Shown: positions 1 through 5,746 of the stretch, one piece after another
Layout of the letters: each line of letters begins with the position of its first letter
Position numbering within the stretch: the first letter of the stretch is position 1
From: HGM04593 sp045578665
GTDB lineage: Bacteria; Bacteroidota; Bacteroidia; Bacteroidales; Bacteroidaceae
Length of the DNA stretch: 9,346 nt
Direction of reading: 5' to 3'
Assembly: GCA_045578665.1 (NCBI GenBank)
Contig: JAZNKR010000208.1
Coordinates: forward strand, 1 to 9,346
The notes under the pieces: model-generated
Database searches by the model: none
What the model was told of the DNA's origin: nothing
What the model saw: only the letters and a program-made list of their open reading frames with translations
Position numbers and translations under genes: made by a program

Positions 1-42
1 TGATTATCTCTAAAAAATATCCCTCCTATGATATAGAAACGG

Positions 43-99
43 GAACAGCGTACAAATCCGGCTATCAATTATTGAGCCTGTTTGTACGCTGTTCTTTTT
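43..99 (+). terminator. Rho-independent terminator of an upstream gene outside the window
   Basis: A perfect 14-bp inverted repeat (43-56, GAACAGCGTACAAA, with 81-94) is followed at once by five T residues (95-99). The 24-nt interior can extend the stem: GGCT at 60-63 pairs with AGCC at 75-78, then CAA with TTG. The T tract lies on the right, so it should end rightward transcription coming from a gene left of position 1. Positions 1-42 hold only the tail of that transcript, and I cannot identify a gene in it. A weak promoter-like TTG (72-74) and TCTTTTTG (93-100, one mismatch to TAnnTTTG) overlap the right arm. Confidence 0.85.
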
Positions 100-105
100 G
101 AAGTT

Positions 106-315
106 TATTACTTTTCCGTCGGTCGATTGTTTCCGTTGCCGGCTGCATTGTTAAGTACAGGGCTTGAAAGGTGAAAGGTTTTCGGGCTGAATACTCTCCG
201 TAGGAGGCAGATTCTGCCCGAAACGACTTGTCGCCCGACCTTTCAACTTTCAAACTTGGTCTGTACTACCTTTGCAGACGAGCTTAGGGAACGGTCGATT
301 GACGGAATGGAAATA
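106..315 (+). repeat. 210-nt nested inverted repeat, candidate rod-like structured RNA
   Basis: Arms centred near 210.5 pair almost all the way from 106/315 inward. TATT 106-109 pairs with 312-315. 114-134 pairs with 287-307, 21 consecutive pairs of which 5 are G-U on the plus strand. GCTGCA 142-147 pairs with 273-279 with one bulge. GTACAG 155-160 pairs with CTGTAC 261-266. 164-178 pairs with 239-253, 15 positions with one mismatch. The tip can form a three-way junction: TTTCGGGC 180-187 with GCCCGAAA 216-223, its apex CTCC/GGAG at 196-206, and a side hairpin CGAC-TT-GTCG at 224-233. The G-U pairs would be A-C mismatches on the other strand, so the structure favours a plus-strand RNA. The length and rod shape recall 6S RNA, but this is inference. 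A palindromic mobile element (MITE) is the main alternative, because the 10-bp direct repeat CGGTCGATTG (120-129 and 292-301) sits symmetrically around the centre. Confidence 0.6.
267..274 (+). promoter_or_regulatory. Predicted Bacteroidota -7 box reading rightward
   Basis: TACCTTTG matches TAnnTTTG exactly and is followed by CA, as is common in this phylum. No convincing -33 TTTG lies 19-21 nt upstream; the nearest, TTTC at 241-244, is 22 nt away. The box lies in the right arm of the 106-315 inverted repeat. If active it would start an RNA near 280 and transcribe toward the terminator at 445-486. Confidence 0.4.
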
Positions 316-486
316 CTGATTGGAAATTGAGCCACCTTTTCCAAATTCGTTTGCGAGCAGAGCTATTCTGCGGTCATTCTTCTAATAGAGCCTCGTTTCT
401 TTGCTAAATTGCCATCGTTACTATTTCTGAGGTTTTCTGTTTAATGCGTTATGGGTCAGTGATTAACGCACTTTTTCGCTTTTTTT
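280..486 (+). ncRNA. Candidate small RNA between a -7 box and a terminator
   Basis: No convincing protein gene lies here on either strand, yet the stretch begins just after a perfect TACCTTTG box and ends at a hairpin with a T tract, giving a predicted transcript of about 200 nt. Local hairpins are visible: TTGGAAA 320-326 with TTTCCAA 338-344, and GCAGA 357-361 with TCTGC 367-371. A competing rod fold pairs 286-292 with 432-438 (two G-U) and 309-320 with 417-428. I do not recognise an RNA family: no tmRNA, RNase P or SRP landmarks were seen. It overlaps the 3' half of the 106-315 rod, so the two proposals may be alternative or successive parts of one longer transcript (about 107-486). Confidence 0.3.
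445..486 (+). terminator. Rho-independent terminator, rightward
   Basis: TGCGTTA (445-451) pairs perfectly with TAACGCA (464-470) around a 12-nt loop. It is followed by a CT5 run (471-476) and a T7 run (480-486). There is no matching A-rich run on the left, so it should not serve menA, which reads leftward and stops at 563. Its orientation implies a rightward transcript in the otherwise gene-free 100-440 region. Confidence 0.65.
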
Positions 487-562
487 GCTCCGAGAACCGT
501 AATTTTCCTATAAAATTCAAACAGCTTCTTAGAAGAATAGTCGAGTTTCAAACATCCTCTTT

Positions 563-1438
563 TCACCCCATAAGTGCCACAACAAGCAGAAGCAGAGCAA
601 AAACCAGCAGATTGACCGCACTACGGCCGAGCAAAGGATTGAGCGCTGCACCACGGCTCGCCACAACCTTACGCCATGTAGCAACGTGCAACGCAATATA
701 CACAGCAGGGACTACGAGTGAATATAGTCCCTGTTTCACCCACACGGGCACCATCAGGAGCATGGCAAGCAAGCCCGACAGCAGATAGCATACACCCATC
801 GCCCTGCGCCCAAAAATAACGACAGTGGTGCGCTTGCCCACTGAAGCATCGTCCTCGGCATCCCTGTAATTATTCACTATAAGCACATTTGCCGCAACAA
901 GTCCGACAGCAACGGCTGTTGGTAACGAAAGAGGCAATGCACCCCAATCGTTTGTCTGAAGATAACAGGTGAAGGTAACCGGCACTACACCAAAAAAAAG
1001 TACCACCGCGACATCACCAAGCCCATGATGGGACAAGGGATAGGGACCGGTGCTGTAGGCAAGCGCAAAGAGTCCTATAAACGCACCAACAATAACGAGC
1101 CACCATTCGCCGTAGAAGAGCATCATCAACCCCACCACAGCAGCTGCCGCAAGAGTCAAATATGTAGCCTGCTTCATGGCTGCAGGGGAGATGTCGCCCT
1201 CGGTTACACCACGTCTGAAGCCGGCACGACCTTTCTTGTCGAGACCGTTCTTGAAGTCGTAATACTCGTTTCCGAAATTGGAAGCTATCTGCGCAAGCAT
1301 GGCAAACAGCAGACACAACAATGCAGGAAGAGCAGAGAAAGCACCGTACATCACGGCACATGCCGTTCCTGCAATTACACCGGCTATACTCACCGGCAAT
1401 GTTCTCAGGCGCATAGCCTCAATCCATTTTCGCAACAT
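563..1438 (-). CDS. menA: 1,4-dihydroxy-2-naphthoate polyprenyltransferase
   Basis: Integral-membrane UbiA-superfamily enzyme that attaches a polyprenyl chain to 1,4-dihydroxy-2-naphthoate (DHNA), giving demethylmenaquinone. The first Asp-rich motif is N57-E-Y-Y-D61-F-K-N-G-L-D67 and the second is N-N-Y-R-D193-A-E-D-D197, followed by V-G-K-R-T-T; both bind the prenyl diphosphate through Mg2+. The rest is dominated by hydrophobic helices, and the protein ends in one. I chose the ATG at 1438 (291 residues) because MenA proteins start close to the W-I-E-A-x-R-x-R-T-L-P segment, here at residues 5-15. An ATG at 1498 would add 20 residues and overlap menG by 28 nt. With the chosen start menA begins 32 nt after the menG stop, so the two are probably co-transcribed. 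menG performs the next reaction. No obvious terminator follows the stop; only a short A/T hairpin (AATTTT/AAAATT, 501-517) is seen. Confidence 0.93.
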   Translation of the reverse strand: MLRKWIEAMRLRTLPVSIAGVIAGTACAVMYGAFSALPALLCLLFAMLAQIASNFGNEYYDFKNGLDKKGRAGFRRGVTEGDISPAAMKQATYLTLAAAAVVGLMMLFYGEWWLVIVGAFIGLFALAYSTGPYPLSHHGLGDVAVVLFFGVVPVTFTCYLQTNDWGALPLSLPTAVAVGLVAANVLIVNNYRDAEDDASVGKRTTVVIFGRRAMGVCYLLSGLLAMLLMVPVWVKQGLYSLVVPAVYIALHVATWRKVVASRGAALNPLLGRSAVNLLVFALLLLVVALMG

Positions 1439-1470
1439 AAGAGATGGGGAGGATGGGTTTAACAAGGTGA

Positions 1471-2166
1471 TTACTTCTTGCCTATATACATTCTGCAAAT
1501 GCCGAATGTCAGAGCCTTGTGGACAATGCCGTTATAGCCTATCTGCTTCATCATGGCAACGAACTTGTCGGGTGCGGGGAAATTGAGCACCGAAGCGGGC
1601 AGGTATTCGTATGCACCTCTGTCGCCCGAAACCATTCCGCCCACAGCCGGCAATATTTTCAGGAAATAGAGTTTGTAGAACCAGCGTATAACACTGTTCG
1701 ATGGCACCGAAAGTTCAAGAATCACCAGTTTGCCACCTGGCTTCAGCACTCTGAGCATCTCTTGCAAGCCAATCTCGAGGTGCTCGAAATTGCGTACTCC
1801 GAACCCCACTGAAATTCTGTCAAATGTAGCATCGGGATAAGGCAGAGCCTCGCAATCGCCCTGCACCATTTCGGCTGAGACTCCGGCTGCCTTAATCTTT
1901 TCGCGACCAATCTTCATCATACCCTCGGAGAGGTCGATGCCTACAACGCTGCTGCCCTCTGCCGTCTTCTGCGCAATCTCTATAGTAAAATCGCCAGTAC
2001 CGCACGCTACATCGAGCACAGCAATCTGCGAGTCCGTATCTACAATCTCGCGCACAGCCTTGCGTCTCCAGCCCTTATCTATGTTGAGCGAGAGAATGTG
2101 ATTGAGTTTGTCGTAATCAGGGGCTATATTGTCAAACAGTTTTCTTATACCTTCTTTTTTAGCCAT
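1471..2166 (-). CDS. menG: Demethylmenaquinone methyltransferase (UbiE/MenG family)
   Basis: Class I SAM-dependent methyltransferase that C-methylates demethylmenaquinone to menaquinone, the respiratory quinone expected in Bacteroidales. Landmarks in the 231-residue product: the family N-terminus R-K-L-F-D-N-I-A-P-x-Y-D-x-L-N-H (8-23), SAM motif I L-D-V-A-C-G-T-G-D (51-59), G-I-D-L-S (76-80), Q-G-D-x-E-A-L-P (102-109), and R-V-L-K-P-G-G further on. Start: ATG at 2166. The open frame extends to a TTG at 2208, but that codon lies inside the predicted -7 box (2206-2213), so it would not be in the mRNA; the ATG is therefore favoured. The gene heads a two-gene unit with menA and diverges from rplU across a 217-nt gap. 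Because ubiquinone is not expected in this group, the menaquinone role is preferred to a dual UbiE role. Confidence 0.94.
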   Translation of the reverse strand: MAKKEGIRKLFDNIAPDYDKLNHILSLNIDKGWRRKAVREIVDTDSQIAVLDVACGTGDFTIEIAQKTAEGSSVVGIDLSEGMMKIGREKIKAAGVSAEMVQGDCEALPYPDATFDRISVGFGVRNFEHLEIGLQEMLRVLKPGGKLVILELSVPSNSVIRWFYKLYFLKILPAVGGMVSGDRGAYEYLPASVLNFPAPDKFVAMMKQIGYNGIVHKALTFGICRMYIGKK

Positions 2167-2205
2167 AGAATCAAATTCTTTACAGTTTATCTTCGAAAGA
2201 TATTT

Positions 2206-2213
2206 CAAAGATA
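2206..2213 (-). promoter_or_regulatory. Predicted menG-menA promoter (-7 box)
   Basis: The plus-strand CAAAGATA reads TATCTTTG on the minus strand, an exact TAnnTTTG match. Transcription would start near 2200, giving a leader of about 33 nt before the menG ATG at 2166. No clear -33 element is seen; the upstream sequence is A-rich on the plus strand. Confidence 0.6.
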
Positions 2214-2263
2214 CAAAAAAAAGGAAGAAAAACAGATAAGTGAAGTAAAAAAGGGCAAAAAAG

Positions 2264-2295
2264 TTTCACCGGAACAAAAATAATATCTATCTTTG
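2264..2295 (+). promoter_or_regulatory. Predicted rplU-rpmA promoter
   Basis: TATCTTTG at 2288-2295 is an exact -7 box. TTTC at 2264-2267, one base off the -33 TTTG, lies 20 nt upstream, which fits the Bacteroidota sigma factor spacing. The start site would be near 2301, leaving a leader of about 83 nt before the rplU ATG. Confidence 0.65.
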
Positions 2296-2300
2296 CACCC

Positions 2301-2360
2301 GATTTAGTCCGTAGGGGTAGAAGAAGTCATTTTCACGAAGGAAATGCACCTCGCGGAATC
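2301..2360 (+). promoter_or_regulatory. Structured 5' leader of rplU, candidate r-protein autoregulatory element
   Basis: The leader folds into one extended hairpin. GATT 2301-2304 pairs with AATC 2357-2360. CCGTAGGG 2309-2316 pairs with CCTCGCGG 2349-2356, with one mismatch and two G-U. CATTTTC 2328-2334 pairs with GGAAATG 2340-2346 around a 5-nt loop, ACGAA. The inner and outer stems are separated by a lopsided internal loop, 11 purine-rich nt (2317-2327) against 2 nt. R-protein operons are often controlled by such leaders. Which protein binds here, L21 or L27, is unknown. The fold was drawn by eye. Confidence 0.4.
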
Positions 2361-2383
2361 CACAATAAAAGCGATTAAATTAA

Positions 2384-2773
2384 ATGTACGCAATTGTTGA
2401 GATTAATGGACAGCAGTTCAAGGCAGAGGCCGGAAAGAAGCTGTTTGTGCACCACATCAAAGGTGCTCAGAATGACACAACCGTAGAGTTCGACCGCGTT
2501 TTGTTGGTTGACAACGACGGTGCAATCACAGTAGGTGCTCCCACAGTAGAGGGCGCAAAGGTAGTTTGCTATATCGGCAACGTTCGTGAAATGAACATCG
2601 TTCGCAAGTCTAAGGACGGCAAGAACATTGTTACTACACGCACAATCGACCCTACATTGGTTAAGGGCGACAAAGTGCTTGTATTCCACAAACGTCGTCG
2701 CAAGGGATACCGCAAACTCAACGGTCATCGCCAGCAGTTCACAGAGCTCGTAGTAAAAGAAATTATCGGTTAA
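2384..2773 (+). CDS. rplU: 50S ribosomal protein L21, with internal insertion
   Basis: L21 binds 23S rRNA and is part of the large subunit. The N-terminus M-Y-A-I-V-E-I-N-G-Q-Q-F-K and the basic C-terminal stretch F-H-K-R-R-R-K-G-Y-R-K-L-N-G-H-R-Q-Q-F-T (101-120) are diagnostic. The product has 129 residues, against about 105 as I remember for Bacteroidales homologues. The extra length lies between C62 and L92, where homologues have a few residues (like E-V-V-N-P) and this protein has a segment rich in K, R, D, N and T. Both flanks stay in frame and match the family, so this looks like a real insertion and not a frameshift. The gene is first in the rplU-rpmA pair, 20 nt before rpmA. Confidence 0.96.
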   Translation: MYAIVEINGQQFKAEAGKKLFVHHIKGAQNDTTVEFDRVLLVDNDGAITVGAPTVEGAKVVCYIGNVREMNIVRKSKDGKNIVTTRTIDPTLVKGDKVLVFHKRRRKGYRKLNGHRQQFTELVVKEIIG

Positions 2774-2793
2774 TTTTTTAAAGTTTAAGTATT

Positions 2794-3060
2794 ATGGCAC
2801 ATAAGAAAGGTGTTGGTAGTTCTAAGAACGGACGTGAGTCAGCTAGCCAGCGACTCGGAGTAAAGATTTGGGGTGGCCAGGTATGCAAAGCCGGTAATAT
2901 CATTGTTCGTCAGCGCGGTACAGTACACTACCCCGGTGAGAACATAGGTATGGGTAGCGACCACACATTGTTTGCTTTGACAGACGGTGTTGTTGCTTTC
3001 AAGAAAGGCCTCAAGAACAGAAGCTATGTTTCAGTAATTCCCTTTGCTGAGAACAACTAA
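2794..3060 (+). CDS. rpmA: 50S ribosomal protein L27
   Basis: L27's N-terminal tail reaches the peptidyl transferase centre. The 88-residue product has the standard start M-A-H-K-K-G-V-G-S-S-K-N-G-R, the core G-V-K-I-W-G-G-Q, I-V-R-Q-R-G-T, and the M-G-S-D-H-T-L-F-A-L motif. It has no Firmicutes-type cleaved N-terminal extension. It follows rplU by 20 nt and is closed by a strong terminator, so rplU-rpmA is a compact two-gene operon. Nothing is out of the ordinary in this protein. Confidence 0.97.
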   Translation: MAHKKGVGSSKNGRESASQRLGVKIWGGQVCKAGNIIVRQRGTVHYPGENIGMGSDHTLFALTDGVVAFKKGLKNRSYVSVIPFAENN

Positions 3061-3076
3061 TTCGATAACAAATCGA

Positions 3077-3124
3077 AACAGAAGACAATGCGGCTGTGTC
3101 GACGACACAGCCGCATCTGTTTTT
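3077..3124 (+). terminator. Rho-independent terminator of rplU-rpmA
   Basis: A perfect 13-bp GC-rich stem, ATGCGGCTGTGTC (3088-3100) with 3104-3116, closes a 3-nt loop and is followed by CTG and five T (3120-3124). AAACAG at 3077-3082 can pair with CTGTTT at 3117-3122 as an outer stem. It starts 16 nt after the rpmA stop and insulates mutS2 from the ribosomal operon. Confidence 0.9.
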
Positions 3125-3135
3125 ACTGCCTCTGC

Positions 3136-3191
3136 CTGCAAATTTAGGAGAATATGAGAAGGTGTCTCGCAAATTCTTTCTAATTTTGCAG
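3136..3191 (+). promoter_or_regulatory. mutS2 promoter inside a nested palindrome
   Basis: TAATTTTG at 3181-3188 is an exact TAnnTTTG -7 box, about 41 nt before the mutS2 ATG at 3230. It sits in the right arm of an inverted repeat: CTGCAAATTTAG 3136-3147 against CTAATTTTGCAG 3180-3191, 12 positions with one mismatch. Inside this, AGAAT 3149-3153 pairs with ATTCT 3173-3177, and GAGA 3156-3159 pairs with TCTC 3165-3168 around a 5-nt loop. No good -33 box is visible. Overlap of a symmetric site with the -7 box suggests an operator, or a second back-up hairpin for rpmA read-through. Confidence 0.5.
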
Positions 3192-3229
3192 TACAGACCA
3201 AGAGACATACATCAACAGATATTGATGAC

Positions 3230-5734
3230 ATGATATATCCCGACAATTTTGAAAACAAGATAGAGTTCGATGCCATACGCCGCATGCTCAAGGAGTACAC
3301 CCTTTGCCGATTGGGCGAAGAGAGAGTAGACGACATGCAGTTCATGACAGATTTCAAGAGCATAAACAGCAGACTCGACGAGGTTGTTGAATTTGTCAGA
3401 CTGTTGCAGTTGGAGCAAAATTTCCCAAGCGACCACTACTTCGATGTCCGCGAGCCATTGCAGAGAATACGCATCGAAGGCATGTATATGGGCGAAGAGG
3501 AGCTGTTCTCGCTACGGCGCTCACTCGACACCATAAGCAGAATGCTTACACTGCTGCGGAAACAGGGAAACGGCTCGGAAAGCGGAGAGGACAACCCGCT
3601 CTACCCCAACCTGCGCCGATTGGCAGGAGACATAGACGTATTGCCTTCGTTGTTGAGAGCAATCGACTCCATAGTCGACAAGTTCGGCAAGGTGAAAGAT
3701 TCGGCATCGCCTACACTTGCATCGTTGCGCAGCGAACTTTCGCGCACAGCAGGCAGCATCTCGCGCACCCTCAACACCATACTTCGCCGTGCACAGGCAG
3801 AAGGTCTTGTTGAAAAAGATGCCTCGCCCACACTGCGCGACGGACGTCTTGTCATACCCGTAGCCCCCGCTCTCAAACGCAAGATGAACGGCATCATACA
3901 CGACGAGTCGGCAAGCGGAAAGACCGTATTCATAGAGCCTGCCGAAGTGGTGCAGGCCAACAACCGCATACGCGAACTTGAGGCAGAGGAGAGACGCGAG
4001 GTGATACGCATACTCGTCGCATTCTCCGACGAACTGCGCCCGCACGTTCCAAGCCTTCTCGCAGCCTACGATTTTCTGGGGGAGATTGACTTCATACGCG
4101 CAAAGGCACAACTCGCCATGCGCTTCGATGCCGTAAAGCCTGCCATGAGCAACCGTCCCGTAATAGACTGGGGAGCCGCTTGCCACCCATTACTCGAACT
4201 ATCACTGTTGAAGCACGGCAGAAAGATGTCGCGCCTCGACATCGCACTCGACGGCGACAAACGCATATTGCTGATCTCAGGTCCCAACGCCGGCGGAAAA
4301 TCGGTCTGTCTGAAGACCGCAGGCCTGCTGCAATACATGTTGCAGTGCGGACTGCTCATCCCCGTACACGAGCGCAGCAATGCCGGCATCTTCCGTCACC
4401 TGTTCATAGACATAGGCGACCAGCAGAGCATAGAGGATGACCTCAGTACCTACTCGAGCCATCTGCTGAACATGAAAAACACGCTCAGACGTTGCGATGC
4501 CCACTCATTAATACTGATAGACGAATTCGGCAACGGCACAGAGCCGCTCATCGGTGGTGCAATGGCAGAAGCCATTCTCAAACGGTTCAACGAAAAGGGA
4601 GCATTCGGAATCATCACCACACACTATCAGAATCTGAAGCACTTTGCCGACTGCACAAAGGGTGTAGTCAATGGTGCCATGCTCTACGACAGAGGCGAAA
4701 TGCGCCCGCTGTTCCAATTGCAGATAGGCAATCCCGGCAGTTCGTTCGCTGTTGAAATTGCGCGAAAAATCGGCTTGCCCGAAGATATAATAAAGGATGC
4801 CTCCGAAATTGTGGGTAGCGACTACATACAATCGGACAAATATCTGCAGGATATTGTACGCGACAAGCGCTATTGGGAGAACAAGCGCCAGAACATACAC
4901 CGCAAAGAGAAAGAGCTCGACGAGGCACTTGAAAAATATCGCACCGAAGCAGAGGAGTTGCGCCGCAAGCGCAAAGAGATTCTCCGCGAAGCGAGCGAAG
5001 AATCGGAACGGCTCATCAGAGAGGCAAATGCGAAAATCGAGAACACCATACGCGCCATCGTCGAGGCAAAAGCCGAGAAGGAACGCACAAAACAGGCGCG
5101 TAAGGAACTCAGCGACTTCAGCCGCGAAGTGGAAGAACTTGCACGCAAGCAGCAGGAGGAGCGCATAGACCGCGAAATGGCAAAAATCATTGCCCGCAAC
5201 GAGCGCAAGAAAAACAAAGGGAAAGAGAAGAATGGCGCCACCACCGCCCCCCAAAAGGAGAAAGAGAGGCCTGTATTCACTGTAGGCGCATACGTGAAGA
5301 TACGCGGTCAACAGACAGCCGGCGAGATTCTCTCAATAGGCAAGAAGGATGCACAGATACGCTTCGGAGCCATAAAGACCACCGTTTCGCTCGAACGCCT
5401 CGAACCGTGCGAACGTCCCAAAGAGGAGAGACGGGCTGTGTCGTTCCTCAGCAGCGAGACACAGGAGCAACTGCACAACAAGCGCCTGAACTTCAAGTCG
5501 GAAATCGACGTAAGGGGTATGCGCGGCGAAGAGGCCGTGCAAGCCGTAGCCTACTTCATAGACGACGCCACAATATGCGGAGTGCGGCAAGTACGCATAC
5601 TCCACGGCACAGGCAACGGCATACTTCGCACACTGCTGAGACAACACCTGAGCCTGATGTCGGCAGTAGAGAGTTTCCGCGACGAGCATGTACAGTTCGG
5701 AGGGGCAGGAATCACAGTTATCGACCTGAAATAA
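3230..5734 (+). CDS. mutS2: MutS2 family ATPase with C-terminal KOW-like and Smr domains
   Basis: An 834-residue MutS2. The N-terminal part is the MutS-like core and lever region. The ATPase has Walker A G-P-N-A-G-G-K-S (351-358), the S-T-Y-S-S-H segment (406-411), Walker B L-I-L-I-D-E (427-432), and T-T-H-Y just after. A long charged coiled-coil (about 515-675) leads to a small beta-rich KOW-like module (about 681-727). A C-terminal Smr nuclease-type domain (about 755-834) follows, with I-D-V-R-G-M at 759-764 in place of the classical L-D-L-R-G and H-G-T-G-N-G at 792-797. MutS2 lacks the mismatch-reading domain of MutS1. Homologues suppress homologous recombination (Helicobacter, Thermus) and split collided ribosomes (Bacillus). 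Which applies here cannot be told, but KOW and Smr are the domains tied to ribosome work. The start follows its own -7 box. The next gene begins 12 nt after the stop. Confidence 0.95.
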   Translation: MIYPDNFENKIEFDAIRRMLKEYTLCRLGEERVDDMQFMTDFKSINSRLDEVVEFVRLLQLEQNFPSDHYFDVREPLQRIRIEGMYMGEEELFSLRRSLDTISRMLTLLRKQGNGSESGEDNPLYPNLRRLAGDIDVLPSLLRAIDSIVDKFGKVKDSASPTLASLRSELSRTAGSISRTLNTILRRAQAEGLVEKDASPTLRDGRLVIPVAPALKRKMNGIIHDESASGKTVFIEPAEVVQANNRIRELEAEERREVIRILVAFSDELRPHVPSLLAAYDFLGEIDFIRAKAQLAMRFDAVKPAMSNRPVIDWGAACHPLLELSLLKHGRKMSRLDIALDGDKRILLISGPNAGGKSVCLKTAGLLQYMLQCGLLIPVHERSNAGIFRHLFIDIGDQQSIEDDLSTYSSHLLNMKNTLRRCDAHSLILIDEFGNGTEPLIGGAMAEAILKRFNEKGAFGIITTHYQNLKHFADCTKGVVNGAMLYDRGEMRPLFQLQIGNPGSSFAVEIARKIGLPEDIIKDASEIVGSDYIQSDKYLQDIVRDKRYWENKRQNIHRKEKELDEALEKYRTEAEELRRKRKEILREASEESERLIREANAKIENTIRAIVEAKAEKERTKQARKELSDFSREVEELARKQQEERIDREMAKIIARNERKKNKGKEKNGATTAPQKEKERPVFTVGAYVKIRGQQTAGEILSIGKKDAQIRFGAIKTTVSLERLEPCERPKEERRAVSFLSSETQEQLHNKRLNFKSEIDVRGMRGEEAVQAVAYFIDDATICGVRQVRILHGTGNGILRTLLRQHLSLMSAVESFRDEHVQFGGAGITVIDLK

Positions 5735-5746
5735 GACCACATAAAA

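Noticed and set aside
65..253. Short minus-strand open frame of 62 codons
   Set aside because: It lies across the terminator hairpin and the inverted repeat, has a low-information sequence, and resembles no family I know.
100..486. tmRNA, RNase P RNA or SRP RNA in the 5' intergenic region
   Set aside because: None of their conserved segments (tag peptide frame and CCA end, P4 helix sequences, SRP tetraloop region) could be found.
444..788. Plus-strand open frame of 114 codons overlapping menA
   Set aside because: It begins in the terminator hairpin and continues antisense through menA; the composition is that of a shadow frame.
4508..5311. Long minus-strand frame of 267 codons within mutS2
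   Set aside because: It is antisense to the ATPase and coiled-coil of a clear MutS2; a Leu/Phe/Ala-rich shadow of Glu/Lys/Arg-rich coding sequence.
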